The notes: generated by a model not told the origin, from the letters alone. DNA of 64,000 nucleotides from Brasenia schreberi (GCA_036023115.1 JAYKKT010000090.1:31661001-31725000); one strand, 5' to 3'. Counted from the stretch's first letter, positions 27,701 through 42,700 are shown. Made by a program: numbers and translations.

Positions 27701-30700
27701 GAGTTAACTGCTAACATGGCACACGATAGGGATCTGTGGAACCAAAGAATCCATGTAGCCGACCCCGTCTAGTATGGGAAAAGGCTTAGTTGTTGTTGTT
27801 GTTGTTGTTGTAGCTAACTTCTTGAATCTTTAGGATTTTACCTTTAAATAATCTTTTATGAACTCAAAATAGAGAGTTTTTGCATATTTATATTTAATAA
27901 TCTAAGTACATCTACTTAAATGACACACCTTGTAAATTAGACATGAATAAGTAAATAAGCAATGGTACTTAAAGAAGAAGAAGAAGAAGAAGAATAGCAT
28001 GCTCTAATCTATGTAGCCATATATCATCATTCTTAGCACACACTACTGCATCACAGCACGATAGCAGTGCACTACAGTACTTTCTAGCATCGTGACACAG
28101 TAGGACATTCTTAACAAATCTGACTAAAACAAGACAATTGCGCACCAGCATTGCCGTCTAAGCGACAAGTGGAAGATCAAAGTGGATGTCATGTCAATGG
28201 GTTTGATTCACCTGCCAGGATGGATGGCTTTCTGGCGGTAGTTCAAGAGTTTAATATCTGAATGTGCATGTAGTAGGCTCAACCTAACCCCGGCTAAGTC
28301 CTTTTCTTCAAGAGGTGTACTTAAAAACCAGAAAGTGTTTACAGGTGGAATTTCAGGGTTTCTCTTTATCACGAAAGCTTTTGTTTCATGGTACCGCATC
28401 AGCATGTATTGGGAACTGAAGTGCATTTTCCTTGAAGGATTTGCCACAATAACATTGGTGATCATAAAAAACTCACTGTCCATATTAAGACATACCTTTC
28501 CAAGAACTGTTCCAAGAAATTGAAAGTATTGGAGGTGCTGTTCGTGTATCATCCCTGAGGCTGGATTTGGATATAACATGTGGTCAGAAGTTTCCTAGAA
28601 CATCCACAAGCTTGATTAGGATCACCCAATGCAAGATATAATGGAAGCCTTCAGTGCCAACACTAATATTCAAGCTTAAACATAATAACAGAATAGAGAA
28701 AGGTGGGTGAGCAAGTCTGCATGTATATGCACATATGTGATGTGCGTGACAGAGAGATGTAAGTTGATTAGTAAATGTAACAAGTAAAAAAGTAAATGTG
28801 CAAGAAGTAACTAAGTGACTCTGTATAGCACCTCATATAAGCAAACTATCTAAGACTCTAAGTATCTACCCAGCCTTCGGAGCAACTCTTACAGTATCTT
28901 CCGCACTAACAAGATTTCCACTGCAGTAGTTTCTTATTAGTGTGGTCCACTACCAAAGCACCTCCACCACTTCTAGCTCATAGGATTTGCTAAACTGAAG
29001 AGAACCCAATTGTGTGCGCAGGAGATTGTTGCAGGAAAAGAAGCAACCACAGATTTTACATTTTTTAATCACAGAGAGGACATGTGGGACCCATTCCGAC
29101 CCAAATAACCAATAACATTTCTACGTGCAAAATTGCAGCAAAATACAAATTTTACAGCACTGGAAGAGCTTCCCTCATTTGCCCAACCAAGAAGCAGCCC
29201 ATGTGACGACGAAGTTCATGTGGCTTCAGTTTGTATGTTACTAAATGTCCTTGGATCTGGAACACGGTACACCCATCACAAATATGACCAGTTGATAGAA
29301 AAAGAATAGAAGATGCCCAAACATCCAAACCCCAAGGTAACCTGAAATCACTTTTTCAGCTTCAAATTATGTCATCGTGGAATTAACAAGTGGAGACACC
29401 ACATGGCTGATGCTATAAAACAACTTCTACTAATTAAAGTTGAAATTGAAAACTTACTTCAGTGTCGAAACTACGAAGTTAGAAAAGGAGAGAGGAGAAA
29501 ACGCTCTCCAAATTATTCATGACATAAGAGTCATATCATAGAGGACAGGTGAGGTGAAATAATCAAGCTAAGTAGACAAAAGCAGCAAAAATTTTGAGTG
29601 AAAGAAAAAGTTATCACCATGATCACCGACCAATGGCATTGGAAAATGTTAGATGTTTCAGCAAAGGAACTAACCTTAAATAAACCATACTGCACATCAA
29701 AAGCTGCTCTAGTTATATTCTCCATAAAGTCCTTAAAAATCCCTCCCCCATCTATGCCAGCCTCCTCAACACCAAGCTCATTGACAAATGTCACTCGGAT
29801 CTTCAGGAAAACACAATCCAATTAAAAAGCATTCCGAATATCACCAGCAATTGCATCTTATGAGAAATGTATGCTGCACTCAGACTATTCACGCTCTCAG
29901 AACAAGCATGGCTAAGATTATGGCATCTAACTGTTTTGATTTCATACCATTCCCTTAAGATCCTTTTCAGACAATAGACTCAGCTGACTGAATGCATCTT
30001 CAACAATTCGATCACGTCTTATTCTGAAACGGTGCCTGGTGAAAGCAGCATGAGCTCCATTTTCTTGTCGCTTAGCTCCCAACTGCGACTGGTACAGAAT
30101 CCAAACATTGTAAGCCAGAACCCGTGGATATGCAGGAAAAGCCTAATTAATTTTTAAATGTAAATTCATGAAAATGAACAAGCTAAATTGAAACTACACA
30201 CTGCCTTGGCCAATCCCATCAAGTCTGCAAAATTAATTACTTACAGTAAAAATTCTGACTCTGCTTGTAAATGGCACCAGAAAAGGTGCTTGCTTTAATA
30301 TATTATTTGCTCTAGTATTTTCAATAACAACCTGGAGAAAAAACTACACATGAATACATTCTCACCAAAGGATCCACATAAACTATACTGGTTACCTGAG
30401 AAAAGAAGTTTTCATTGACAGCTTCATGAGCATGGAAGTCATCTGGTGATGTAAATTGCCGTCTACTGTTCCAAGCTTGCAACTGCAATATTCATATCAG
30501 TTTTTGTCAGCATCATTACCATGTACTATCCCATAAGAAGGATTTGGTCAGCAAAATTAGGCAATGACAAAATTGAGTCATAAGGTTATTCACAAACAAT
30601 GCAATTAATGAATAATACACAAGGTATGCAGCTGCAAAAGCAAACACTAGAAGCAAGCAGCTAATTGTCAGTGTTATGCGTATCACCTCGTATCGTACTA

Positions 30701-33700
30701 TTATACTATACAAGGCGTATTGTATGATACGGAGCATATCATATTATATCATGAGAAATTGTGATACGGTACACTACATTGTATCATACGATACCACGAT
30801 ACAAGTGTGTATCGCCTGTATCATACGATGCAGGCGATACGCCCCTGGCTTATAAAAACATTCAGGTGCTTTTTTTGTATTTTTTGCTCGAGTGTTGCTC
30901 TTGGGCAAGGATCAATCTTTATGTCATCCCCTTTACCAAGAGAAACTCCTTGCCTTTAAGGGCGATCTCTTCAGAACAGCAACAAAACTCACGAGAATAA
31001 AAAGTTTCCAAAATTTTCACTAACAAGAAAGGGAACTAACTTAAGCAACTTACCAATTATCATCACGTACAACTTTGGTAGGTTTCCAAAAATTCTCACC
31101 AACGAGAAAAACAATTAACTTAAGTAACTTATCAATTATAATCACATCTAGTTTTGGTAGGTTACCAAAAAATAAGTAGTTTCCAAAGTTTTCAAGAATA
31201 AAACAGGCAATTCCTTCAATAACTTATCAATTATGACCACATCTAGCATTACTACCACGAATTGGAAAACTAGTCTAATTTAGAATAGTTCTTCATTTTT
31301 ACTTCTTTTTCTTTTAAAAATTTAAAAAAAAATTACGATACAAATACGATACACTTGTATCATAGAGAAAAACGATACTCGATATGATACGGTACAAACA
31401 ATACTGTTAACTTTTTAATGCAATTACAATATGTTAAGCTCAAACATCTCCAACTCATTAGTCCTTGTAATGACTTCATATTATCACGAAAGCAGCAAAA
31501 CCAATACACATCTTCTACCACAAAATGGAAAATCTGTGAATCTTGCTTAGTGACCCAATGGTAGCTGACCCACATGATAAGAAACTACTGAACATCTGTA
31601 AAATCCAGCAGCTCTAAAGGAATTTTGCTTAAAAGTGTAACCAAGCTTATTAACAGCCTCCCACAATTCCCTCCTTCTATATAAGCTAGGAGTATCCTCT
31701 CATAGAAAACCTCTGCCTTCATCTCTTGAAAACCAAACAAATCCACCCTCCATTTTTTACACTACAGATTCCTCACAGCATCCCTCTTCCTCTGTCATTG
31801 ATCGCTCTAAAAGATTCCAAGACAAGATGGACTACAAATTCCATGAAAGAGCAAAAGATCCACCCCTTGTTACCCACATTTCCAAGCTTCCAGAAACACC
31901 GCATTTCTAATAATTGTTATCAAAATTGAACCTCCTTAACTCCCTTAATCTAATCTTCTTTATGGTTCAGCCACGCTCACCTTGTCGGACGCCAATAGTT
32001 GGAACATGACTCCTCTCCGATTCTAAAGATAGGTGCATCACTTCATATCCCTTGAAAGAAATCCAAATATAAGCTCACACTCTACATGTTACTCAAAAAT
32101 CCATTCCAAAACCGTACCCCCACCCACCCCCTTCTTTCTCCTTGACAATAGCACCACAGACATCCCTATTACTCTCCCTTTGTCACTCTCTTTCACCATC
32201 ACCACTACCCTTTAATATCACATATTACCTCACCAAAAGAAGCCCTCCCCTCACCCTTTGAACAACTCGGTCCTTCCTTCAACCCAGACTCACCAAGATT
32301 ATAATACTGCCTCTCTAGAGGAAGAAGCGACAACTGCCATCCTCACATTCATTCCCACCACAAGATCGCGACTTCAAGCCTATCAACCAAGATTCCCCGT
32401 CTAGATAAGCCAATGTGGAGAGACCTCCTTGCAAGCCTCAGACTAGGCCACTGCATATAGACATAAAACCAACGACAAGCATAACTTCCCACTCTGCCCT
32501 CATGGAACCCACCACCACACAACCCTCTTCAACCTCCATTCCTCATATGTCCAATTCCATGCTCGACCTGAGTTCTATTGGTCCCACCACATTTCTTGAC
32601 ACCAACCACCCAACATTTAGTCGCATGGCTGTAACCTCCAATAACTCTCGTGGTGACCAATTGGATATGATCCACCACCTCGATCACCACTTGCCACCGC
32701 ACCACATCGATGGCACATCTTCCATTGCTCAAGCAATACTTATAATGATAAATGATTATTGTAACTCTCAACCATACCTAATAGCAAGGATGAGCCAACA
32801 ACACTTCCAAGCTTGAGATTGCTGAGAAAGGAATCTCAAACAAAGGAGAGCCTTCTATCTCACCTAGACGGGTTATCGGTGCAACCATGCTCTACTGCTC
32901 CACTCCCTCATTGTTGGAAGATATGCAATTCTTTGAGGCTTTGCTATTTGAGAGTTGGTTGCTTTCTAGCCGACCCAAACTCAAAATGACCTCTCTCTGC
33001 TCACCCCCACGAGGTCCCCTGCAACAAAGTATAACTTTTAAAGCAACTTTTTGTTAATGTAATAGGAGCATGGGCCATTAGGGACCGTGCAGCTCTTTAT
33101 GAAGTAGGGTCAGGGCCATACTGGCCCTTGCCATGACCGTTGGGAGCCCCAACGGCTAGTGTTGGCCCAGCACTAGCCCTCTCTTGAGTCCTCTAATCAA
33201 TACTTCATGTACATATTATAATGTCTATATATACCACTTCAAAACATGAATAAAGAATGCAGTCTTGGCAATGCTTTTGACTTGTTTGTGTATGCTTCCG
33301 CTCTCTTGTTTGTTATACTTGAAGATCGGCATTCATTCTTGAATGTCATTTGACTCTTGGCAATTTGGTGGATTTGATTCGTGAGGTATCAACCTTCGAC
33401 TATCGACAAATATTCACATGGTATCAGAGCCTCGAATTGAAGAAATCAAGTGCATTGGGAAGCGTGCCAACTTCATGTTGTTTTTCATGATTCTAAGGTG
33501 GGAATTGAAGGTCTTGATGATTTATCCTGACTCATTTTCTCGTTTTCTGGGTTTTTATTTTGGAGATAATTTACGATTCTCTAACAATCTATTTTGCGAT
33601 TATAAATGTGCAATGCATCTATATGGGTATTGGTTTTCCTTCTGTAATCTCATTTGGGTTTTAAGACTTAAGTGACTTGATAGGGGTTGTAATAACTTTG

Positions 33701-36700
33701 CCTTTTTGTCCTTAAAAATTGGTTGAATAGAGATTGGGTACTTAGCTAATAGTTGCTTCTTTATATGTGGATTTTGTTTGGCTTGTTTACTTATCAAGAT
33801 ATTGACTACCATTCTGGGTTTGTCATGTGAATTCTACGAGTCTTGTACTTTTTGTGATATTGGTTGCTTTAAGAATTTGTTGGGTTTGATTTGTTTTGGG
33901 TAGTAAATTTGATCACAATGATGATGTTATTCAAATATTCTCGTATTTTAGGAACCAAGCCTCTTTTTCTGGTCGTATGTGATGATGGTAGGGATATGCA
34001 ATATCCCAATAATATTAATCTGTCTTTTGTCATCTCGTTTGTGGGAACCACTTTTTGTTATCCTTCATCTGACAATATTAAGCTCTATGTGTTTTAGATG
34101 GACTTATTAGCAAGAAACATGGGTTCAGTTTGATTATTCGAACATTTTAGTGGTGTAATGCTTTCCCTTCTCGTGGAAACATGAATTTTCTCTATTGCAC
34201 TTAGTATTATTGCATGTTTGTATAGTATTTGCATTGATTTGGCTATTCGACCTGATTCCGCTGTGCATGGTATTCAGACTTGAGCCCATCCAGGTGTATT
34301 TCTTCCAACTTGGTTATATCCAATCTTGATTATGTATTTACGAAGTTAAATCAAATTGTTTGTTGGCATGTTTAGAAGAAAAATGTGTTGTGATATTTGA
34401 ATGATTTCAAACTTGACTATTGATAAGTTTGTTATTTGAAAATTTGTTACGATTTCAAACTTGACTATTGATAAGTTCGAAAATGTATTTGTTGGAAAAC
34501 AATAAGGGGTATCTTCTTGTGTAATTGATATCCATGTTGTTGGCCTTTTGTTGAAGACCTTTGTGATTAAGGTACTTCATGTTGGTGGCATTTTATTGGA
34601 AATCAATTAATGCTTGAAGATATACTTATTGTTATTTGAGACATTTGGAAAAATGTTTGTTGACAATGAGTTGAATGTACTTGTATGACTGAGATTCATA
34701 TTTTTGGCCTTTGGTTGGAAATTAATTGAAAATTAAAGATGCACTTATTTGAAGTTTTGTGATCTTGATAACTTTAAGGTTGTTTTTTCACGAGATTATG
34801 ATCTCCGTTTGTTGGCCTTTTGTTGGAAATCTTTGTGATTAAGATGTTCCATGTTGTTGGCCGTTTGATTGGAGAGTAATCAATATTGAAAAAAAGACTT
34901 ATAGTTATCTTGATTAACTTGTATGTGATAAAATTGTTTTAACAAATTATTATTTAAAGATTTGTGATCTTGATAACTTTAAGGTTGTTTTTCTTATGAG
35001 ATTATGATCTCCGGTTGTTGGCCTTTTGGTTGGAGAGTAATCAATATTGAAAAAGACTTATAGTTATCTTGATTAACTTGTATTTATGATTTTAACAAAC
35101 CTTGTGAGACCTTTTGAAAAGCATGAAGTTGATTCCTTTGACTTGTTTTAATCATTCAAATGGATTATCTTACTTTTGGAACCATAAAATCACTTTTGAG
35201 TTTAAAGGTTATTTAAGGGCCTTGGGAATTGTATGTTTGACTTAAGGTTTTGAGCTTTGCCTTAAAAAGCTTGTTTGGGTTCGAGTTTTTCCTCAAAACT
35301 CGGGTTTGAGCTTAGCCTTAAAGCTTGTTTGACTTGACTGGTTTTGAATTTAACCTTAAAAAACTTGTTTGATTTGAAGGTTTTGAGCTTTGCCTTAAAA
35401 AGCTTGTTTGGCTTCGAGATTGTCTTTAAAACTCGGGTTTGAGCTTAGCCTTAAAGCTTGTTTGACTTGGCGGGTTTTGAGCTTCACTTTAAAAAGCTTG
35501 TTTGATTTGAAGGTTTTGAGCTTTGCCTTAAAAAGCTTGTTTGGGTTTGAGTTTGTCCTTAAAACTTGGGTTTTGAGCATAACCTTAAAATGCTTGTTTG
35601 AGATACCAAGGTCCCCTTACAATATCACAAGTTTGTATTGATTTATAAATCTAGTTATTATAATAGACAATCCTATTTGAATGATATCAATGTTTTCTCT
35701 TAAATGAGTTTCTTGAATTAGAGAAAATCAACTTCATGAACTTATTTGATTCATTTTTTGGTTTACCTTCTCGATTAGATATTGTACTTTGTTTTTGTGA
35801 TTTCATTAATATTGAGCAAATGTATATATTGATACTTCGTTGATTTTTATGCAGGATGACAAAATTGACACATTGATTGTGGAAAGATGATTCGAAGTTG
35901 TTTCAAAGGAAGCTGTGACAACTTGGATACTGACCCTGGCTATGACCGTTGGGAGCCCCAACAGCTACTAGCCGTTGGAGCTCCCCAACGGCTAGTGTTG
36001 GTCGAACATCACTAGCCCTCTCTTGAGTCCTCTAATCCATACTTCATGTACATATTGTAATGTCTATATATACCACTTCAAAACATGAATAAAGAATGCA
36101 GACTTAGCACTACTTTTGACTTGTTTGTGTATGCTTCCGCTCTCTTGTTTGTTATACTTAAGATCGGCATTCATTCTTAAATCTCATTTGACTCTTGGCG
36201 ATTTGGTGGATTTGATTCGTGAGGTATCAACCTTCGACTATCGATAAATATTCACACTTTCTAGTCTTGAACTTCAAGAACGGTCTATTAAGGTTCAACA
36301 AAGTAGAAAAAATCTTCCTCCACCAATTCCTTGCAGGCCCTTATGAAAATAAAACTAAGAATCCCATTGTCCACACAATTCAATTATTCTAAGCTTCATA
36401 ATCCAAATTTGGGCCGTCCACAAAAGTTTCCCATTGCAAATAACTTACCAACCCTTAGAATTTCTCAAATTTCACATGTGATCATAATAATTGAACCACC
36501 AAGAACAAGGAAAGTAAATCATCTCCCTCGACCAAATTTTGCCACTCCCAAATGTCCTCCCTAATGCCAAAGACGTCAAAACTGAAGATCTTTCACTTGG
36601 CCCACATTAACCTATCATTAACCTTCACCATCCTCTTCAATCACACATAAGAATACGAGCTTATATCATGAGCACACACCCTAAAAGAAAAGAAGACTCA

Positions 36701-39700
36701 AGTAGCAAACGCAAGAAAGAGAGGGCGAGATTTCAAGGTTTTCACCCATAGAGCCCCAAGCTATATTATTAATAGCAGTTAGCGGGTTGTTAGCGGTTGA
36801 CCCTCATGTAGCGGTAGTGGAGATATAATGGGGATATAGCGGATTTAGTGGTACACTTTTATTTAAGATTAAAAAATTATATATATATATATAATGGATT
36901 CTCGCCAACTCGAACCAAGACGTGTCTGCATCACTCTGGCTGAGACTCGTGTTTATTTCTGAATATCAAAAAATTAGAATCATCCTGTTCTTTGTCAATA
37001 ATCTTGAAGAATCAGAAATCAGTCCCTGGCCCCTAGGTAATGAGGGCACCCATTCTGACACGATATGAACTTATTGGATATGATGCTTCATATTTTCCCA
37101 AAATATTGTAGATCCACTTATTGTCATGTTAGAAAAAGAAAAGAAGTGGGTGCTTGTCTTCAAAATATGGGAACATAAATTTTAACTTAATAAAAATAAC
37201 GAGTAAGAAAACTTAACAAAATAAAATTTGTATCCAAAATTTTACATGAGAACGTAAAAGAGCTTATGATGCATCTTCGTGTGTATATACTAAGGGTAGA
37301 GAAGAAGGAGGCCTGGCCTAGTTGGGCGTTCCTTGCCCAGCGGCGCGGCGCCGGACATGACGGTCCTGATGGACGTCAGGTCGTAGGTGTGGATGGCCAG
37401 CACGATCAGTGCCACCGTCACCCGATACCGTTGTACCAACTCCATTAACGCCACGATCTTGAACTTGGGCATCACTGAACGGCTGACCCCGCCCTTACAC
37501 CGGCCAGCAGTATGGAGAGCGAGTAAATGTGGAACAACTGCAGCCCGCACAACCCCGATAAGAACCTGCAGTGGTGGTGTCCATGGAGATGGTGGCATAC
37601 AGCAACAGCGAGAGGCGGGAGTGATAGATAAAGAGATGCAGGATAGGGAAAGGCGAGAGAGCGAGAGAAACTCTCGTCTGCGTTAGCGGCGAGGTTTATA
37701 ATAACCATTTATTTAATTTGGATCGGGTCAACCAATTGGATCGACCCGATCCAATATATATTAAAAACATTGTTCGCTAATAGTGATATAGCGGTCCACT
37801 ATAGCATTGTTAGCGACGCTATAGCGGCTCTGGCGGGTCACCCGTTATACCATTTTTTCTCCAGCTAAAACGCTATAGCGCGCTATTGATAACATTAGTA
37901 TGAAATCATCATTAAGTGCAGTCACTTGTTGGCCAAGTGGCAGTGACAGTGGTAGTTGTGACACCGACACTAGTAGTTCAATTGATATTCAATTTTATAA
38001 TCCATCGTAAACTATAGACCCCCAGTTTCTAAGGATCCATAATGAAATTGGGGGTTGACAAGATGTAGGATGAGTAATATGTCATTATTTTGCACGTTAT
38101 GTGGCCATCTTTCTACAAGTGGAATAATAATTATGTTTCTTTTAATTCTTTTGCTTAATGCTTAGAATAACTTTATTACATTTATGTTTTTGTTTTTTAA
38201 TTTAAGATTAACAATTCAATATGCATGTGCCACATAAAATTTATTGTTTGTTTCCTTAGAAGCTAGAAGTAGAATTTGTTTATTTAGTTTGATTCATATT
38301 TATTATAGAAGTGGTTGTGTTTCTTGATATTTCTTAGAAATACCATAATAGGAATTCATGGAGAATTATGAAGTATCTTCACATAATACTATCGGTGGCT
38401 TATCCAAATATTGACATTATATTTAAATAAAAGATCAAATAATTCTTGTTTGCAAGTTTTTATATGTACACCTTCTCTCCGGCCTTGTTCTTTACGGTTC
38501 TTCATTTCATAAGTTTCTAGCATGCATCCATCTTGATTCTTCAGCATTCTGAAATGGCAGATGAAAATGTTCAACTTAAAACACTCCAAACTATATTAAA
38601 AAACCCATTATATATATATATATATAATTTTTTAATCATAAATAAAAGTGTACCGCTAAATCCGCTATATCCCCGCTACCGCTATATTAGGGTCGACCGC
38701 TAACAACCTGCTAACCGCTATTCATAACATAGTTTCATACTCACTATAAAAAATTAGAATAAATACTTAGCTAGCAAGAAAAATGTCAAAACAAACTGAC
38801 ATTTTATAAAAATAAATACATGGACCTTATCTACCTCACTTCACACTACTAACACAGATCATTCAATATATAACTTTATTCATCAAAATTCCCTAAACAA
38901 GGTATATCAAACTTTACCATGTATGCATGAGTAATCGTTCTGTCAGAGTGACGCAGAGCAAGAGAGAGATGCAGAGCATGGAAGGGGTAGAGAGAGAGGT
39001 AAAGAGAAGGGGAGTTACCTTGAGCGGCGATGGGCGGTGGTGGCACTAGGTGGGTGGTGGTGGTAGTGGTGGCACCAGGGAGACGAGAACCGAACGCACG
39101 AAAGGGGGCACCAAGGAGACGAGAATCAAACGCACGAGAGGGGGAAGAAGAATCGTCGTTTATTAGGTTTTTAAGAATTGGGTCTGGTCATCAAGTCAAT
39201 CCATATCCATTCGATGGACCCGATCGAATGGATGTATGCTATTCCTGATATAGCGGACAGCGGTAGCGGTCCGTTATAATGGCCCTAGCGCCGCTATTAG
39301 TGGTCCCGAAGGACGGTCGCTAAATCATCAGTGAATTAGCTGCCCTGTGGCCGCTAATTCATTATAGCACGCTATTGAAAACATAGGCCCCAATCACCAG
39401 AAAGAAAGAGCACAATTGTTGCACGGGATCCCAAATTGTGTATTAATAAAACAATTATGGAGAGAGAATGCTTGCAAACACGAATTCACATGACCCACAA
39501 GTATGGAGAGAATATCTATGATCGAGCTCTCATAGGACCAACAAGGGGAGAGAGGGGAGTATTGGCTGGCTCACGAGACAACCACCAGTGAACTGTGGGA
39601 CGAAGGAGGAGGAGGCAAGCAAGAGAAGAGTAAAGTGAGGGGAGAGAGAAAGAGTAACTAGAAAGTTCGACAAGAGCCCCAACGGTGTGAGAGAGGCACA

Positions 39701-42700
39701 CCATTGTTCGAACCTAAGACACCAGAGGCTGCTCATTGAAGGTTGATTTGGGCTCCATCCTGCTCTCCCCATTATTCGGCCCATCTCACCGCTATCACAT
39801 GTTTATTAAGTGGATTTGGTTCTCCTACCAAAAGCAAAATACAAATAACATGAAGCATTTAAATGACACTCAGCAAACATAATACAGCAGATGCTGGAAA
39901 ACGACACAAGTTCCAGATTTACATTCTTACAGGTAGTGAGTTGTTCCACTGAAACCATATTCAACTCCGAGGCAATTAAGAAGTTGGTTAAACTACAGAT
40001 CTGGATCATCTAACTGTTTCTTCTTATCTGATCCATGCATTTATTATCATCATCGCTGTCATCATCATGATTATTATTATTATGTATCATGTTTTGCCCG
40101 ATTCAGTTATTTGCATCAAGCATCATGAGAGGCAGCATTCTAGTCACTGATATCTTCATAAAAATAACAGAGGTATATCACACGGATCTCTCTCCTTCCC
40201 TCAACAAAACCACCTCGCATTTGTACTTGTAGTACATGGTAAAAACACCCACTGTTATACATCATAACAGTCACAGTGGAGCAGTAGAGAACAGGATTCA
40301 TTTCTAATTGATGCAAATATTCCATATAAAAATTTTCTTACCTGTGCTAAAAGCTCAGATGTCACAATACTGACTCTCTGATGAATGAATTCAATTGAGA
40401 GCCGCTTGTCACCAGAAAGGCCCAGAGTAGACTTTTGCCCAGTAGAGCTTTTAACAGGAGCCACCCACAGGAGGTACCACAAAGCCTACATGCATAGACA
40501 TGATTCTGTTAAAATTGTTCAAAAGCTACCTGTGCTGTGTAAAAGTAATGGGAAAAGGCAAGCTGAACTATGATTCACAAGAGAAGCTAGAACCATTAGA
40601 TGTACCTCCTTCAAAATGATTATCAGGGTCTTCAGGTCTTGCAGAGAAAGTGGTTTTTGCTGTTCATAGAATTCTTCATTGTCTATTATTGTCAGCATGT
40701 GCCTGATTTTGCATAGAAAATAAAAGTCTTGTTCACAGCAGCTAAGGTGTCACGTCATCAATAGCATTTAGTGCCTCTTATGCGACTAAAACTTAAGTGG
40801 ATTTAGCAGTCAATAAGCACGTAGAATATGTAAGAATTGACAATTAATTGTAAACAACTAAATGACTGTCTATCCAACATATTTCATGGTTAAGAATCAA
40901 TTTAAAGAATAAGTAATGAGAATATGTGTAACTCCCAAACAACATTATGACACTTCAATAATCAGTAACTTTTGATATTCCCAAAACTTGAAACAGGATT
41001 TTATGAAACAAATGCTACAAATAACACCAACAATATAACTTAGATTGCAAATGGCTCAAACTGGAGCACATTACATAGAGACTGAGTAAAATATAAGACC
41101 AAAAGCCATATTTAGCGGGTGATGACCAAATAAATGCACATCAGAAAAAAACGAAGCAAGATAAAGACAAGAAAAGTAAAAGAAAGAGGATTCACAGTAA
41201 AATACATAAGAAGAAGGGACAAAGAAAGAAGACAGAGGAAGACCAAAAAGAAGTATCATAATTCATAGTGTGTGTGTCGTTAAGACCATTTTAAGATGCA
41301 TAGTTAATTTATTATTACGTCCAGAACAAATTATAATTTTCTAAAAATTTCAAAAGCAAGTACCGTGGAAACATCTTAATTTATTACATGTAGTTAGCAC
41401 TCAAACCACACTCTGAAGACTAGTTATGGAAACATCCATATTTTTTCAAGTATGGCAAAGGACACTCATGACAAAATATTTTTTAAAACAAGTTTACTTT
41501 CATTAAAATTGAAGATAGATGTAATACTATGGCATTGTATATTTTCTACATATTTTAACCCAAATAAGCGCATACATGTAAGCCGCAGTAGCTCATAAAT
41601 TTTTAGATTTACTATTTGAACATAAGAGTTGACTTCTTACATTACTCCGAATTTTAATTTTAACTATTCTTAATGAACTCAAATAAGAAGAATTTACTTA
41701 TTTATGTGTAATATCTTAAGTGAAACTATATTACATGTAATCAAGAATGACATATGACTTAATGCTAAGATAGGGTATCTTAGCACTTTCAGGGACATTA
41801 AGAGCTCATATCATGCTTAAGTGGGTCCTTAAGCATGCAATCGATAACTAATCTGATGAGATATTAGGAAGTTTCCTTTTACGAAAACCATGATGTTAAA
41901 GCACAAGTAGTTAGTAGGTTTATTACCGAATGAAAGACTGTACACATAATAACACAGTCAGAACCATAAGCAACTGTAAAAACATACTAGAAACTAAAAG
42001 TGATGGATAGGTTCACAGAAGAGCTTAAAGCTTAAAACAAGTACGAATCTCACCTATACACTGGACCGAAAACTGACAAAGGTAACAACCATCCAGGAGC
42101 ATCAACAGAAATGGATGAGTGTGCCATTAACTCTGACAAGGATGGCCATCTCTGACTCTCATGGCACCCTTTCATAAAGTTCCAAAGGGAAGGAACAAGA
42201 TCTGTATTGTATGCCAGCCCAGTCATAATGAGCTCCAATGGCAGTATCGAGAAAGTAACATGAAGCAAGGCACAGGTAGTGCCAATAGCTGCTATTTCTG
42301 AATTATTTAGTGCATTTCCATGTGAATATCCAATCCGTTGTACTCCCTTAAGCAGATTGTTTACCTACATTTATAACAATATCAATCTTAGGATAAAACA
42401 GTCACGATTTAACAAACCACAGGCTTCAATAGCCAAATTTTCATCTTTCTTCGGGGTCAATACAAAAGGAAGTAGATGGAAAACTGCAGACCAATTGTTT
42501 CAGGAAGACAGATCCCATGGTATTTGAAATTTGCTGCTCCAAATCTTTCCCGATAAAGCCATCAGTTGATTCTTCATCCATGTCAATATCACCATCATCA
42601 TCAACTTTTGGACCTGCCAGTGAAACATATATACATGTAAACTTAATGGGTCAAAATACTTTAAAATTTCATTAATCTCAAATAGCAACAAATGTTTGAT

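Larger units (their letters stand above)
33052..36256 (+). mobile_element. LTR retrotransposon without recognisable gag-pol
   Basis: The LTRs are 33052-33418 and about 35914-36256. Both end TATTCACA and share most of their length, for example CTCTCTTGAGTCCTCTAATC. A perfect initiator-Met-tRNA primer site, TGGTATCAGAGC, follows the 5' LTR at 33419-33430. A purine-rich tract, AAAGGAAGC, precedes the 3' LTR. The flanks CTTTT and CTTTC suggest a 5-bp duplication with one mismatch. The 2.5-kb interior shows no retroviral-type domain but is full of internal repeats, so it is probably non-autonomous (LARD-like). The 3' LTR's first ~60 bp differ from those of the 5' LTR, so its start is uncertain. 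Confidence 0.82.

Noticed and set aside
32415..32816. 133-codon His/Thr/Pro-rich frame as a novel host gene
   Set aside because: It has no splice partners and no recognised domain, the opposite strand is also open (32529-32771), and it is broken off by an LTR element. It is kept only as unrecognised sequence.
35395..35641. frames with repeated LSLK/SLF or KLKT peptides
   Set aside because: They arise from the 35-40-bp tandem repeat of the LTR element on both strands and have no independent protein signature.
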